The notes: generated by a model not told the origin, from the letters alone. A DNA stretch of 64,000 nt from Marinicauda pacifica (GCF_004793635.1 NZ_SRXV01000001.1:1276108-1340107); one strand, 5' to 3'; numbered from the stretch's first letter, positions 38,051-47,498 are shown. Numbers and translations are program-made.

Positions 38051-39862
38051 TTATGGCGCGTCGGACTCTCGGTCCATGGACGGGCCGGAAGCCTCGGTCT
38101 CGGTGGGATGGTAGTGCAGCTCCTTGGCCGCATCGCCCATCGCCTTCTTGATGAGCGGGCTGATGAGCAACATCACCACGGCGATGCCCATGGCGTACAG
38201 GCCGACCTGGGAATAGACCGCCGCGTAGCCTGCCTTGGCCGCTGCCGGATCGGTCAGCTGGCCGCCGAGCGTTTCCGCACCGGTGGTCGAGGCAATGACG
38301 CCGGCCAGGAAGTTGGACAGGCCGGAGAACAGGAACCAGGCGCCCATCGTCATACCGACCACGCGTGCCGGAGCAAGCTTGGTCACCGCCGACAATCCGA
38401 CCGGGGAGAGCATCAGCTCGCCCAGCGTGTGGATCAGGTAGATCAGGAAGACGAAGTAAACCGGAACCAGAGCCGCGCCGGACAGCTGGATCCCGCCGAC
38501 CAGCACCCAGAAGCCGAGGCCGGCCATGAAGACGCCGAACGAGAATTTCACCGGCGTGGACGGGTTCCACCTGCGCTTGGACAGGAAGACCCAGAGCCAG
38601 GCCAGGATCGGCGCGAAGATGATGATGAAGCCCGCGTTCAGCGCCTGGAAGACCGGGGCGGGAACCGACCAGCCGAACATGGTGCGGTCCACCAGCCGGT
38701 CGGTGAACAGGTTGAGCGAGGAGCCCGCCTGTTCAAACAGCGCCCAGAACGGGATCTGCGCCAGGATGAAATAGGTCGCCGCCAGCATCTGGCCGCGTTC
38801 CTGGCCCTTGGTGAAGAACACCGCGTAGCCGACCAGGAAGGCCAGCATGATGAGGCCGATCGGGCCGAGAATGCCGCCGACATATTGCGGGTTCATCACC
38901 GCCAGCATGGCGACACCGATGATCACGAGGCCCGCCAGGTAGCAGGCCTGCTCGACCGTCACGATGCCGAGCACTTTTTCCTTCAGCTTGGCGGGATTGG
39001 GCGGCTCGGCCAGACCTTTGAGCCAGCCCTGGAAGAACAGGAAGGTCAAAAGGCCGATCAGCATGCCGATGCCGGCCAGGCCGAACCCCCATTTCCAGCC
39101 ATAGACGATGCCGATTGTGCCCACGAGTACCGAGGACAGGAAGGAGCCCAGATTGATGCCCATGTAGAACAGGGTGAAACCGGAATCCCGCCTCGGATCG
39201 CCCAGCTCGTAGAGCTCCCCGACAATGGTGGAGATATTCGCCTTCAGGTAGCCCACACCGGCGATGATGAGCGCCAGGGCGAAGTAGAGAATGTTGACGT
39301 AAAGCTGTTGCTGCTCGATGCGCGTCATCTCGTTGGAGAACGGCACTTCAGCCGGCAGGCCGACCGCGTCCGGATCGGCAATCTGCATCACCTGACCGCC
39401 CTCGGCGAAGCTGATCTGCGACTCGCCGATATCCGATACCAGGATCTGGTTCGCGTCGCCGCCGCGCCCGTCCAGCGTGATCTCGTACTCGGCCCCTTCA
39501 TAGGTGTAGATCTCGCGCGAGCCCGAGCCCTCGAAGGCCATCATGCCGTGGCCGAGCACCAGAAGGATGGCGCCATAGGTCACCGCCTTCCTTTGCCCCA
39601 GATAGCGGTCTGCCAGCGTGCCCCCGATAATGGTCATGACGTAGACCAGCGCGGTGTAGGCCCCGTAGATCAGGGTCGACCGGGAATCGGAAAACAGGAA
39701 ATGCTGGGTCAGGTAGATGATCAGCAGGCCGCGCATCCCGTAATAGGAAAAGCGCTCCCACATCTCGGTCAGGAACAGGATGGCGAGCCCTTTCGGGTGA
39801 CCGAAAAAGCTCGTGTCTTTCAGTCCGCTCGGGACCGGGTCATGGGTGGTGGTATCGCTCAC
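38051..39862 (-). CDS. POT/PTR-family proton-coupled peptide transporter
   Basis: A 603-residue transporter that takes up di- and tripeptides with protons. The POT signature EMWERFSYYGMRGLLIIYL (ExxERFxYY) is near residue 35, with the second motif GGTLADRYLGQRK after helix 2. A soluble ~75-residue insert (GREIYTYEGAEYE ... FSNEMTRIEQQQ) lies after the third helix. The rest has about ten more helices and QIPFWALFEQAGSSLNLF. No regulator is adjacent. Confidence 0.92.
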   Translation of the reverse strand: MSDTTTHDPVPSGLKDTSFFGHPKGLAILFLTEMWERFSYYGMRGLLIIYLTQHFLFSDSRSTLIYGAYTALVYVMTIIGGTLADRYLGQRKAVTYGAILLVLGHGMMAFEGSGSREIYTYEGAEYEITLDGRGGDANQILVSDIGESQISFAEGGQVMQIADPDAVGLPAEVPFSNEMTRIEQQQLYVNILYFALALIIAGVGYLKANISTIVGELYELGDPRRDSGFTLFYMGINLGSFLSSVLVGTIGIVYGWKWGFGLAGIGMLIGLLTFLFFQGWLKGLAEPPNPAKLKEKVLGIVTVEQACYLAGLVIIGVAMLAVMNPQYVGGILGPIGLIMLAFLVGYAVFFTKGQERGQMLAATYFILAQIPFWALFEQAGSSLNLFTDRLVDRTMFGWSVPAPVFQALNAGFIIIFAPILAWLWVFLSKRRWNPSTPVKFSFGVFMAGLGFWVLVGGIQLSGAALVPVYFVFLIYLIHTLGELMLSPVGLSAVTKLAPARVVGMTMGAWFLFSGLSNFLAGVIASTTGAETLGGQLTDPAAAKAGYAAVYSQVGLYAMGIAVVMLLISPLIKKAMGDAAKELHYHPTETEASGPSMDRESDAP

Positions 39863-39969
39863 GCAGGTCTCCCCCGTTTACTTGTCCGCCCGCGCGCAGG
39901 GCGTCAAAATTTGGTCGCAATAGAGCATGCAGGCGCGCTGCGGCCAAGCGGGCTTTTCGGTTGGCGGGT

Positions 39970-40899
39970 CTAGATCGCGAACGCTGCCGCAGCATAGGCG
40001 AGCACCAGCAGCAGCCCGCTCGTGCGGTTGGACTTGAACGCGGACAGGCAGGACGCCCCATCCTTCAGGTCCACGCGCAGGAGCTGGGAGAAGAGATGGG
40101 CGGCGTACAGCGAAACGAGCACCGCAAACACAAGCGATGCGCCCGCCACCACGCCGGCCGCGACCGCCAGAAGCGCGCTCAGGGCATAGAATATCCACAG
40201 GCCAGGCAGGATTCGCGGGCCGAGCGCGCGTGCGGACGATTTCACTCCGACCAGCGCGTCGTCCTCGATATCCTGGCAGGCATAGATCGTGTCATAGCCC
40301 AGCGTCCAGAACAGGCCGGAGGCGTAGAGCAGGAAGGCTTCCAGCGCGAATCCCCCCGCCCCGGCGGCGAAGGCGACCAGCGCGCCCCAGTTGAAGGTCA
40401 GCCCCAGCCAGGCTTGCGGCCACCAGGTGATGCGCTTCATGAAGGGGTAGCCGGCCACGAGCACCAGCGCGCCCAGCCCGGTCGCTATGGCCACCGGCGG
40501 CAGCTGGATCAGCACCAGGAGGCCCACCAGGCTTTGCGCCACCAGGAAGACCCAGGCGCGCTTTAAACTGACCGTCCCGGCCACAAGCGGCCGGTTGGCG
40601 GTGCGCGCCACCTGCGCGTCCAGATCGCGGTCGACAATGTCGTTATAGGTGCAGCCCGCCCCGCGCATGGCGACCGCCCCGATGGCGAAGAGCAGCGCGT
40701 AGTAGAGATCGACCCAGCCTAAGCCGGACCCGATCCCGGCCAGCGCCAGCCCCTGGAAACAGGGCAGTGCGAGCAGCCAGAAGCCGGCCGGCCGGTCATA
40801 GCGCGCCAGCCTCAGATACGGGCGCACCGGTCCGGGCGCCCGGTCGACCCAGGTTTTCGGCAGGCTGTCTGCGACGCGGCGATCTCGGGCAAGGCTCAT
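39970..40899 (-). CDS. ubiA: 4-hydroxybenzoate octaprenyltransferase
   Basis: Attaches the polyprenyl tail to 4-hydroxybenzoate in ubiquinone synthesis. The 309-residue polytopic protein has YLRLARYDRPAGFWLLALP, the first aspartate motif GCTYNDIVDRDLDAQVARTANRPL and the second YDTIYACQDIEDDALVGVKSSA. UbiD, encoded at 55082, acts on a later intermediate of the same pathway. It stands between the peptide transporter and an aldehyde dehydrogenase, all minus strand. Confidence 0.96.
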   Translation of the reverse strand: MSLARDRRVADSLPKTWVDRAPGPVRPYLRLARYDRPAGFWLLALPCFQGLALAGIGSGLGWVDLYYALLFAIGAVAMRGAGCTYNDIVDRDLDAQVARTANRPLVAGTVSLKRAWVFLVAQSLVGLLVLIQLPPVAIATGLGALVLVAGYPFMKRITWWPQAWLGLTFNWGALVAFAAGAGGFALEAFLLYASGLFWTLGYDTIYACQDIEDDALVGVKSSARALGPRILPGLWIFYALSALLAVAAGVVAGASLVFAVLVSLYAAHLFSQLLRVDLKDGASCLSAFKSNRTSGLLLVLAYAAAAFAI

Positions 40900-40955
40900 G
40901 GCGTAGCCTTAGCCGAGCGCTCGCCCGCGCGAAAGTTCGCGCCGCCGTTCGCGCC

Positions 40956-42320
40956 TCACTCTTTCACCGCGATCGTCTTGCGGTTGGTGAATTCCAGGAT
41001 GCCGGCCCGGGCCAGCTCGCGCCCGTGGCCGGACGCCTTCACACCGCCAAAGGGCAGGCGCGGGTCGGAGGCGACCATCTGGTTGACATAGGTCGAGCCC
41101 GCCTCGATCCGGTTGCACGCCTCTTCGATCTCGCCCTCGTCTTTCGACCAGAAGGACGAACCGAGCCCGTAGCGATGGTCATTGGCCAGATGGATCGCCT
41201 GTTCCAGATCGCCAATCTTGAAGAAGAGCGCGACCGGGCCGAACAGCTCGTCCTTGTAGCCGGGGCTGTCTTCGGGAATGTCTTCCAGAACGCCCGGCGT
41301 GAACCACGCACCCTCGCGCCGTCCGGGCTCGACCACCGCCCTGGCGCCCGCCTTGATCGTGTCGCGCACCTGGGCGTCGAGCTCCTCGGCCGCGTCAGGA
41401 CCGACCAGCGGGCCGATATCGGTGTCCTCGTCGAGCGGGTCGCCCACCGTCTGGGCCTTCAACTCCTGGACGAATCGGTCCTTGAACGCCTCGTAGACGT
41501 CTTCGTGCACGATGAAGCGCTTGGCCGCGATGCAGGACTGGCCGTTATTCTGGATGCGCGCCTTCACGCCCACCTTTGCGGCGGTCTCCAGATCGGCGCT
41601 GGGCATAACCACGAAGGCGTCCGAGCCGCCCAGCTCCAGCACGCAGGGCTTGATCGCCTGGCCGGCCGCCTCGCCGACCTTGCGCCCGGCACCCTCAGAC
41701 CCGGTCAGCGTCACGCCGCGAATACGCGCGTCGCCGACCAGCCCGCTCGCCGTCTTGCCGTCGATCAGCAGGCTGGTGAAGCTGCCCGGCTCGAAGCCGG
41801 CGCGCTTGAACACGTCCTCGATGGCTTTCGCGCAGCCCGGCACATTGGAGGCGTGTTTCAGTAGACCCGGATTGCCCGCCATCAGGTTTGGCGCGGCAAA
41901 GCGGAAGACCTGCCAGAAGGGGAAATTCCACGGCATGATCGCCAGAACCGGCCCCAGTGGCAGGTAGCGCAGCGCGCAGCGTCCCTTGTCGCCAGCCTCG
42001 ATCGGTTCGTCCTTGAGGAAGTCCTCGGCATTGTCGGCGTAATAGCGGCAGACCCAAGCGCATTTCTCCGCCTCGGCCCTGGCCTGGGCGACCGGCTTGC
42101 CCATCTCGCGCGACATCAGCTTTGCCAGCTCGCCGGCCTCGTTCTCCATGATGTCGCCGGCCCGGCGCATGCGCTCGGCCCGGCCCTTGAAGCCGAGACG
42201 CGTCAGCGTGCCGACGGCCGTGACCGCCTGCTCCAGGGCGCTGTCGATCTGGTCCTTGTCCGACCCTTCATAGGTCGCAAAGACCTCGCCATTGGCCGGA
42301 TTCCTCGATTCAAACGCCAT
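40956..42320 (-). CDS. NAD(P)-dependent aldehyde dehydrogenase, succinate-semialdehyde type
   Basis: A 454-residue ALDH-superfamily enzyme. The catalytic cysteine is in NNGQSCIAAKRFIV, the general-base glutamate in VLELGGSDAFVV, and the cofactor loop in MPWNFPFWQVFRF. The GGSDAF and QSCIAAKR combination is typical of SSADH-like (Sad/YneI) enzymes that oxidise succinate semialdehyde. The exact aldehyde is inferred. It is divergent from rsmE with ~90 bp between. Confidence 0.88.
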   Translation of the reverse strand: MAFESRNPANGEVFATYEGSDKDQIDSALEQAVTAVGTLTRLGFKGRAERMRRAGDIMENEAGELAKLMSREMGKPVAQARAEAEKCAWVCRYYADNAEDFLKDEPIEAGDKGRCALRYLPLGPVLAIMPWNFPFWQVFRFAAPNLMAGNPGLLKHASNVPGCAKAIEDVFKRAGFEPGSFTSLLIDGKTASGLVGDARIRGVTLTGSEGAGRKVGEAAGQAIKPCVLELGGSDAFVVMPSADLETAAKVGVKARIQNNGQSCIAAKRFIVHEDVYEAFKDRFVQELKAQTVGDPLDEDTDIGPLVGPDAAEELDAQVRDTIKAGARAVVEPGRREGAWFTPGVLEDIPEDSPGYKDELFGPVALFFKIGDLEQAIHLANDHRYGLGSSFWSKDEGEIEEACNRIEAGSTYVNQMVASDPRLPFGGVKASGHGRELARAGILEFTNRKTIAVKE

Positions 42321-42411
42321 GGGATATTCCCTTTCCTTCGCCCGTCACGGCGACAACGCTCCGGCGCGTCCGACAGTTTCCCGGCCGCTGCGAACGCGCT
42401 AGAGGAGCAGG

Positions 42412-43188
42412 ATGACTGTCGAACCGCGCCTCTATCTCAATACCGACTTGTCCGCCGGCGCCGAGCTTGCGCTGGGCAAGGAGGAGAGTCACTACCTGCT
42501 CACGGTGATGCGGCGCAAAGCCGGGGACGGCGTGCGCGTCTTCAACGGGCGCGACGGCGAATGGCGCGCCGAGGTGGCCGATGCGGGCAAGCGCGCGGCC
42601 CGTCTCTCAGTCCAGACCCGTCTGCGCGAACAGCGCGAGAGCCCGGACGTCCATCTCTATTTCTCGCCGGTCAAGCGCGCGCGCACCGACTTCATCGTGG
42701 AGAAGGCAACCGAGCTTGGCGCGGCCCGGATCGCACCCGTGATGACACGGCGCACCATGGCCGAGACCGTGCGTCTCGACCGGCTGGCCGCCCATGCGCG
42801 CGAAGCGGCCGAGCAGACCGAGCGCCTGGACCTGCCGCAGATCGGCGAGCCGTGCACGCTGGCCGCCCTGATCGATGGCTGGGCGAAGGACCGCCCCCTC
42901 CTCTTCTGCGACGAGGCGGGCGATGAGGGCGGCAAGCCCTGGGGAGGCGAGGCCGGCCGGGCCCGGCCCATTCTGGAGGCCTTGCAGCGCTTCGAGCGCG
43001 GCACGCCCTTCGCCATCCTGATCGGGCCGGAGGGCGGGTTCGACCCGGCCGAGCGCGACATACTGCGCGATCAGGATTTCGTCGTGCCGGTCACGCTGGG
43101 CCCGCGCATCCTGCGCGCCGACACTGCGGCAGCGGCCGCCCTGACCGTCTACCAGGCGGTGCTGGGCGACTGGAACACGAGCCTGTGA
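42412..43188 (+). CDS. rsmE: 16S rRNA (uracil-1498-N3)-methyltransferase
   Basis: Methylates U1498 of 16S rRNA with SAM. The 258-residue SPOUT protein has an N-terminal PUA-like region (YLNTDLSAGAELALGKEESHYLLTVMR) and the trefoil-knot SAM site AILIGPEGGFDPAERD with VTLGPRILRADTAAAAAL at the end. It precedes gshA on the same strand, an order conserved in alphaproteobacteria. GAGCAGG precedes the ATG. Confidence 0.95.
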   Translation: MTVEPRLYLNTDLSAGAELALGKEESHYLLTVMRRKAGDGVRVFNGRDGEWRAEVADAGKRAARLSVQTRLREQRESPDVHLYFSPVKRARTDFIVEKATELGAARIAPVMTRRTMAETVRLDRLAAHAREAAEQTERLDLPQIGEPCTLAALIDGWAKDRPLLFCDEAGDEGGKPWGGEAGRARPILEALQRFERGTPFAILIGPEGGFDPAERDILRDQDFVVPVTLGPRILRADTAAAAALTVYQAVLGDWNTSL

Positions 43189-43270
43189 TTGGCGCATACG
43201 CCCACTTGCGGCAGGGGCTTTGCCCGCATACCTGTCTGCCCACCAAAGGGTTGAAACCACGGGGCGAGAC

Positions 43271-44644
43271 ATGAGCGGCACGTATAACGCTGGCGGCGAA
43301 GGCGCCCCGATCGAACACAAATCCCAGCTGGTGGAAGCCATCGCGGCGGGTGAAAAACCGCGCGAGGCCTGGCGCATCGGCACTGAGCACGAGAAGTTCG
43401 GCTTCACCCTGGATGGCCACAACCCGCTGCCCTACGAGAGCGACGGTCCGAGCGTGCGCAAGATGCTAGAGGGCCTGGTGCGCTTTGGCTGGACCCCGAT
43501 CGAGGAAGACGGCAAGCCGGTCGCGCTCAAACGCGATGGCGGATCGATCACTCTGGAGCCCGGCGGCCAGTTCGAGCTGTCCGGCGCGCCGCTGGAAACC
43601 CTGCACGAGACCTGCGCGGAGGTGAATGGCCATCTGCGCGAGGTCAAGAGCGTCGCCGACGAGATCGGCGCCGGCTTTCTGGGGCTGGGCTTCTCGCCCA
43701 AATGGTCTCTGGAAGAGACCCCGATGATGCCCAAGGCGCGCTATCAGATCATGCGCAACTACATGGCCCGGGTCGGCACGATGGGCCATCAGATGATGTT
43801 CCGCTCGTGTACCGTCCAGACCAATCTGGACTTTGGAAGCGAAGCGGACATGGCGAAGAAATTCCGCGTCTCGCTCGCGCTCCAGCCCATCGCCACGGCC
43901 CTGTTCGCCAACTCGCCCTTCAAGGATGGCGGGCTGAACGGCTATCGCTCCTACCGCGCCCATGTGTGGACCGACACCGACAACAACCGCACCGGCCAGC
44001 TCCCCTTCGTCTTCGAGGAGGGCTTTGGCTACGAGCACTATGTCGACTGGGCGCTCGACGTGCCGATGTATTTCGTCAAGCGCGAGGGCCGCTTCATCGA
44101 CGCCTCGGGCCAGAGCTTCCGCGATTTCCTCAAGGGCGAACTGCCCGCCCTGCCCGGCGCCGTCCCGGTGCTGAGCGACTGGGAGGATCACCTCTCCACC
44201 CTCTTCCCCGAAGTGCGCCTGAAGACCTTTCTGGAACAGCGCGGCGCCGATGGCGGCCCCTGGAGCCGGCTCTGCGCCCTGCCCGCCTTCTGGGTCGGCC
44301 TGCTCTATGACGACACCGCCCTCGATGCCGCTTGGGACCTGGTCAAGGACTGGACGAGCGAGGAACGCATCGCCCTGCGCACTGACACCGCGAAACTCGC
44401 GCTCCAGGCCCCCTTCCGCGGCGGCAAGGTCCAGGACGTGGCGCTCAAGGCGCTCGACATTGCCCGTGAAGGCCTGAAGGCCCGCGCCCGCGTCAACGCC
44501 CACGGCGAACACGAAGCCCTCTTCCTCGACGATCTGTTCGAGATCGCCAGAAGCGGCCATTCGCCCGCCGACCTCCTCATCGAACGCTTCCACAATGAGT
44601 GGAATGACAGCGTGGAGCCGGTGTTCAAGGCCTGCGCGTATTAG
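43271..44644 (+). CDS. gshA: Glutamate-cysteine ligase (plant/alphaproteobacterial type)
   Basis: First step of glutathione synthesis: joins glutamate and cysteine with ATP. The 457-residue protein is of the GCS2-like class: WRIGTEHEKFGFTLDGHNPLPYE, LGFSPKWSLEETPMMPKARYQIM and SCTVQTNLDFGSEADMAKKFR carry the metal and ATP residues. The ATG at 43271 has GGGGCGAG upstream. A repeat-rich gene-free region follows. Confidence 0.95.
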   Translation: MSGTYNAGGEGAPIEHKSQLVEAIAAGEKPREAWRIGTEHEKFGFTLDGHNPLPYESDGPSVRKMLEGLVRFGWTPIEEDGKPVALKRDGGSITLEPGGQFELSGAPLETLHETCAEVNGHLREVKSVADEIGAGFLGLGFSPKWSLEETPMMPKARYQIMRNYMARVGTMGHQMMFRSCTVQTNLDFGSEADMAKKFRVSLALQPIATALFANSPFKDGGLNGYRSYRAHVWTDTDNNRTGQLPFVFEEGFGYEHYVDWALDVPMYFVKREGRFIDASGQSFRDFLKGELPALPGAVPVLSDWEDHLSTLFPEVRLKTFLEQRGADGGPWSRLCALPAFWVGLLYDDTALDAAWDLVKDWTSEERIALRTDTAKLALQAPFRGGKVQDVALKALDIAREGLKARARVNAHGEHEALFLDDLFEIARSGHSPADLLIERFHNEWNDSVEPVFKACAY

Positions 44645-45345
44645 GGGCGCTTGCCGTCCGATGCTTCGAGGCTCGCTTCGCTCGCACCTCAGCATGAGGG
44701 TGCAGGCGGGGCCTACGATGTTTTTTAATTACAATAGCTTGATGTCGAGCCCACCCTCATCCTGAGGTGCCCGGTTGAAAACCGGGCCTCGAAGGATCGG
44801 ATGACGGCGTCCAGCCAAGTTCGTCCAGACAAGAGAACAAACACCTCTCTTTCCTGACGAAAGTCAGGACCCAGAGAGCGTGGGGCACCCTACGTTCCCT
44901 GGCTTCCGCGATCCCAAATCGACGACCAACAAATCACATAAAAACAATCGCCTCCCGGCGAAAGCCGGGATCCAGAGATCGTGGAACGCCCTCATCGGAT
45001 CACGCCGCTCGGGTCTCCCCTGGACCCGGCCTGCGCCGGGGAGCGCCGATGCAGTCCTTCCAAAACCGAGCCGGGGCCGACCGGAACGACACGAGTCCCT
45101 GTACTCAATCACAGGCTCTGAAATCCCGGGCGGAGCGCAGGGCAGACCCGGGACCTCTCGAAGCCAAACCGCCCCGAGGCCCCGGCACTCCCTTCGGTCG
45201 GCCGGGGTTTCATCAGATTACATGTCCTGAAATTCCGGGCCGCGAAGCGGACCCGGGACCTGAATAAGGACAGGGCGCCTTCATTGGATGACGGCGCCCC
45301 AACCCCTCTGGATCCCCGGTCAGGCCGGGGATGACGAAAGTGGGG
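44645..45345. repeat. Gene-free cluster of dispersed palindromic repeats
   Basis: No credible gene is present in ~700 bp. Two repeat types occur. Type 1 units, CTCATNCTGAGGTGC...GCCTCGAAGNATC with an internal stem, lie at 44659-44700 (inverted) and 44753-44801. Type 2 units, built on pairs such as CCTGACGAAAGTCAGGACCCAGAG, lie near 44848-44880, 44952-44980, 45120-45160, 45222-45262 and 45269-45345. The same two types recur at 63490-63892. They look like REP/dispersed intergenic repeats. Confidence 0.75.
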
Positions 45346-45427
45346 ACATGAAGGGTCTCACCCCCCTTTCTCCGCCCCCGCCACCCGCGGCCCTACTCTC
45401 GCCTGTGTCCTGTCAGCGGAGCCAGCC

Positions 45428-45591
45428 ATGACGCCTCACGCTCATTCACCGCGCCATCAAGCCCGCACCGGGGCCGAATGAGAGTCGTGGTAGTAGTAGG
45501 AGTCACCCCTGCGCCTTCCCCATTCTCACATCCGCTCGCTGCGGGCACACACAGGCGTGATTGGACGCCGGGCCCTGTCAAACTAGGTTAG
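45428..45591 (+). other. Leader-peptide-like ORFs with a valine-codon run and flanking inverted repeat
   Basis: An ORF at 45428-45481 (17 codons) ends in ATGA overlapping a second ORF at 45478-45591 (37 codons), whose start reads MRVVVVVGVT: five Val codons in a row. The opposite strand encodes a Thr-rich run over the same bases. GCCCGCA (45460) can pair with TGCGGGC (~45539). This resembles an amino-acid attenuator, but no branched-chain biosynthetic gene follows; msrB does. Possibly a relic. Confidence 0.3.
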
Positions 45592-45623
45592 GCAGAAAGC
45601 TGCTTCACGGAGTTTCTCTCCCC

Positions 45624-46199
45624 ATGCTCGACCGCCGGATTTTCCTTGCCTCCGCCGCTGCCGTCGCCGCCTGCGGGCGTCCTTCGGCCAGCGAGGCCCA
45701 GCCCGACACCTCGGCCGGCACGACGGCCAGCACGCCAGCGCCGGGGGCGCCTTCGCGCCGCGAGGGCGCGCCGCGCATCGTCGCGATGGGCGAGGCGAGC
45801 GAGGATTTTGCGAGCTTTACCCGCGAGGACTGGCGCGCGCGTCTGACCGAGGCCGAGTTCGACGTGCTGCGCCGCGAGGGCACGGAGCGGCCGGGCAGCT
45901 CGCCCCTGTTGGAGGAGAGCCGCGCGGGGACCTATATCTGCGCGGGCTGTGCCCTGCCGCTTTTCCGGTCCGAGACCAAGTTTGAGTCCGGCACGGGCTG
46001 GCCGAGCTTCTATACCCATATCGAGGGCGCGCTGGAGACCAAGACCGATCTGCGCCTGTGGACGCCGCGAACCGAGTATCATTGCGTGCGCTGCGAGGGT
46101 CATCAGGGCCACGTCTTCGAGGATGGGCCGGAACCGACCGGCGAGCGCTGGTGCAATAACGGCGTCGCGCTGGACTTCGTGCCCGACACGGCCACCTGA
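45624..46199 (+). CDS. msrB: Exported peptide-methionine (R)-S-oxide reductase MsrB
   Basis: Repairs methionine-R-sulfoxide. The 191-residue protein has a signal or lipoprotein-like N-terminus (MLDRRIFLASAAAVAACGRP, possible lipobox VAAC), an Ala/Thr/Pro linker and a full MsrB domain from about residue 60. The two structural zinc CxxC pairs are in CAGCALPLF and CVRCEGHQG, GTGWPSF is present, and the catalytic cysteine is in RWCNNGVALDF. It would act in the periplasm. The start at 45624 follows CGGAG. Confidence 0.92.
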   Translation: MLDRRIFLASAAAVAACGRPSASEAQPDTSAGTTASTPAPGAPSRREGAPRIVAMGEASEDFASFTREDWRARLTEAEFDVLRREGTERPGSSPLLEESRAGTYICAGCALPLFRSETKFESGTGWPSFYTHIEGALETKTDLRLWTPRTEYHCVRCEGHQGHVFEDGPEPTGERWCNNGVALDFVPDTAT

Positions 46200-46228
46200 A
46201 CGCTTAGATTTCACAGAGGAACACGCCC

Positions 46229-46807
46229 ATGTCCGGAAATTACGACCATATCAAGCGCGCCAATGACGACTATGCCGCGAGCTTCGACCGGGGCGGCAAG
46301 CCGATCCCGCCGGCAAAGCAGGCTGCGGTGCTGACCTGCATGGATGCGCGCATCATGCCGGCCGAGGCGCTGGGCTTCGAGCTGGGCGATGTCCACGTCA
46401 TCCGCAATGCCGGCGGTCGCGCCAGCGACGACGCGATCCGCTCGCTCGTGATTTCCCACAAGCTGCTCGGCACGAAGGAATTCTACGTCATCCATCACAC
46501 CGATTGCGGCATGGGAATGTTCGACCAGGCCACGATGGAGACCCTGCTGGAGAGCAGCCTGAACACCGCCACACCGGGCGCGGACGGCTGGACCGACCCG
46601 GGCGGCGACGATGGTTCTCAAGAGGGCCGCTTCATCAAATGGCTCACCTTCTCCGACGCGGCCGAGGCGGTGACCGAGGACGTGACGCGCATCCGCAACC
46701 ACAAGCTGGTGCCCGGCCGCATTCCCGTCTACGGCTTCATCTATGACGTCGACACCGGAAAGCTCGCCGAGATCGAAGCGGCCAGCGCCGCAGGGCGCGC
46801 CCGCTAG
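46229..46807 (+). CDS. Beta-carbonic anhydrase-like protein
   Basis: Interconverts CO2 and bicarbonate if active. The 192-residue protein has the zinc-site elements CMDARIMP (C, D, R) and HHTDCGMG (H, C), with VIRNAGGRASDDAIRSLVISHKLLGTKEFYVI between, and GFIYDVDTGKLAEI at the end. This is the short beta-CA subtype. Its stop is 4 bp from the GTG start of the methyltransferase. AGAGGAA precedes the ATG. Confidence 0.9.
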   Translation: MSGNYDHIKRANDDYAASFDRGGKPIPPAKQAAVLTCMDARIMPAEALGFELGDVHVIRNAGGRASDDAIRSLVISHKLLGTKEFYVIHHTDCGMGMFDQATMETLLESSLNTATPGADGWTDPGGDDGSQEGRFIKWLTFSDAAEAVTEDVTRIRNHKLVPGRIPVYGFIYDVDTGKLAEIEAASAAGRAR

Positions 46808-46811
46808 ACAC

Positions 46812-47468
46812 GTGCGGGCTCCGGCGCTCGATCCGGCGCGCTTCATCGCGGACAATACCCGCGTGCAGAGCGCGCCATTGACGCCGGAGCTCTCCTTCCA
46901 CCTCGCCGACGAAACGATCGCGATCTGGGAGAAGACCGAGGAGGCGCTGGGCCGGATGGGCCTGCCCCCGCCCTTCTGGGCGTTCGCCTGGGCGGGCGGT
47001 CAGGCGCTCGCGCGTTATTGTCTGGACAACCCGGCGCTGGTCTCGGGCAAGCGCGTGCTCGATTTCGCCTGCGGCTGCGCGGTCGCCGGCATCGGCGCGG
47101 CCCGGGCCGGCGCGGCCCGTGTGGATGCCAGCGAGATCGACGCCTTCGCCGTCGAGGCAGCCCACGCCAATGCGCGCCTGAACGATGTCGCGCTGCACGC
47201 GCGCGAAGTCGACCTGGTCGGCGTGGACGAAGGCTGGGACGTGGTTCTGGCCGGCGACGTCTTCTACGAAGGCCCCGGCGCGGCACGCATCGCCGCCTGG
47301 CTCTCGGACCTGCACGCACGCGGGGCTCTGGTCCTGATCGGGGATCCTGGCCGCACCTTCATGCCGAAGGACCGCCTGGAGGCCCTGGCGCGCTACGACA
47401 CGCCGGTCACGCGCGACCTTGAAGACCGCGATGTGCGCTTGGCCCGGGTCTGGCGCTTCAAGGGCTGA
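46812..47468 (+). CDS. Class I SAM methyltransferase, ETF-beta-lysine-methyltransferase-like
   Basis: A 218-residue protein of the family that includes ETFB lysine methyltransferase. Marks are TPELSFHLADETIAIWEKTEE, PPFWAFAWAGGQALARYCLDNP, the SAM loop KRVLDFACGCAVAGIGAARAGA, and LVLIGDPGRTFMPKDRLEALARYDTPVTRDLEDRD. The GTG start at 46812 follows the carbonic anhydrase stop; an ATG at 46743 would overlap that gene by 65 bases. The target protein is inferred from the family only. Confidence 0.85.
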   Translation: MRAPALDPARFIADNTRVQSAPLTPELSFHLADETIAIWEKTEEALGRMGLPPPFWAFAWAGGQALARYCLDNPALVSGKRVLDFACGCAVAGIGAARAGAARVDASEIDAFAVEAAHANARLNDVALHAREVDLVGVDEGWDVVLAGDVFYEGPGAARIAAWLSDLHARGALVLIGDPGRTFMPKDRLEALARYDTPVTRDLEDRDVRLARVWRFKG

Positions 47469-47480
47469 GCCGGCCGCCAA

Positions 47481-47498
47481 TCTTTCGGGTCCGAAAGA
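47481..47498. promoter_or_regulatory. Perfect palindrome, likely MarR operator
   Basis: TCTTTCGGGTCCGAAAGA: two 8-bp arms around GT. It ends 19 bp before the MarR start codon, the usual place for an autoregulatory MarR operator. Confidence 0.6.

Noticed and set aside
44645..45345. Possible CRISPR array in the repeat cluster
   Set aside because: Units vary in sequence, spacing and orientation, and no cas gene is near; they are dispersed palindromic repeats.
45393..45581. Minus-strand ORF with a Thr-rich run
   Set aside because: No ribosome site or downstream gene on that strand; it is the complement of the valine-run leader and is discussed only as part of that finding.
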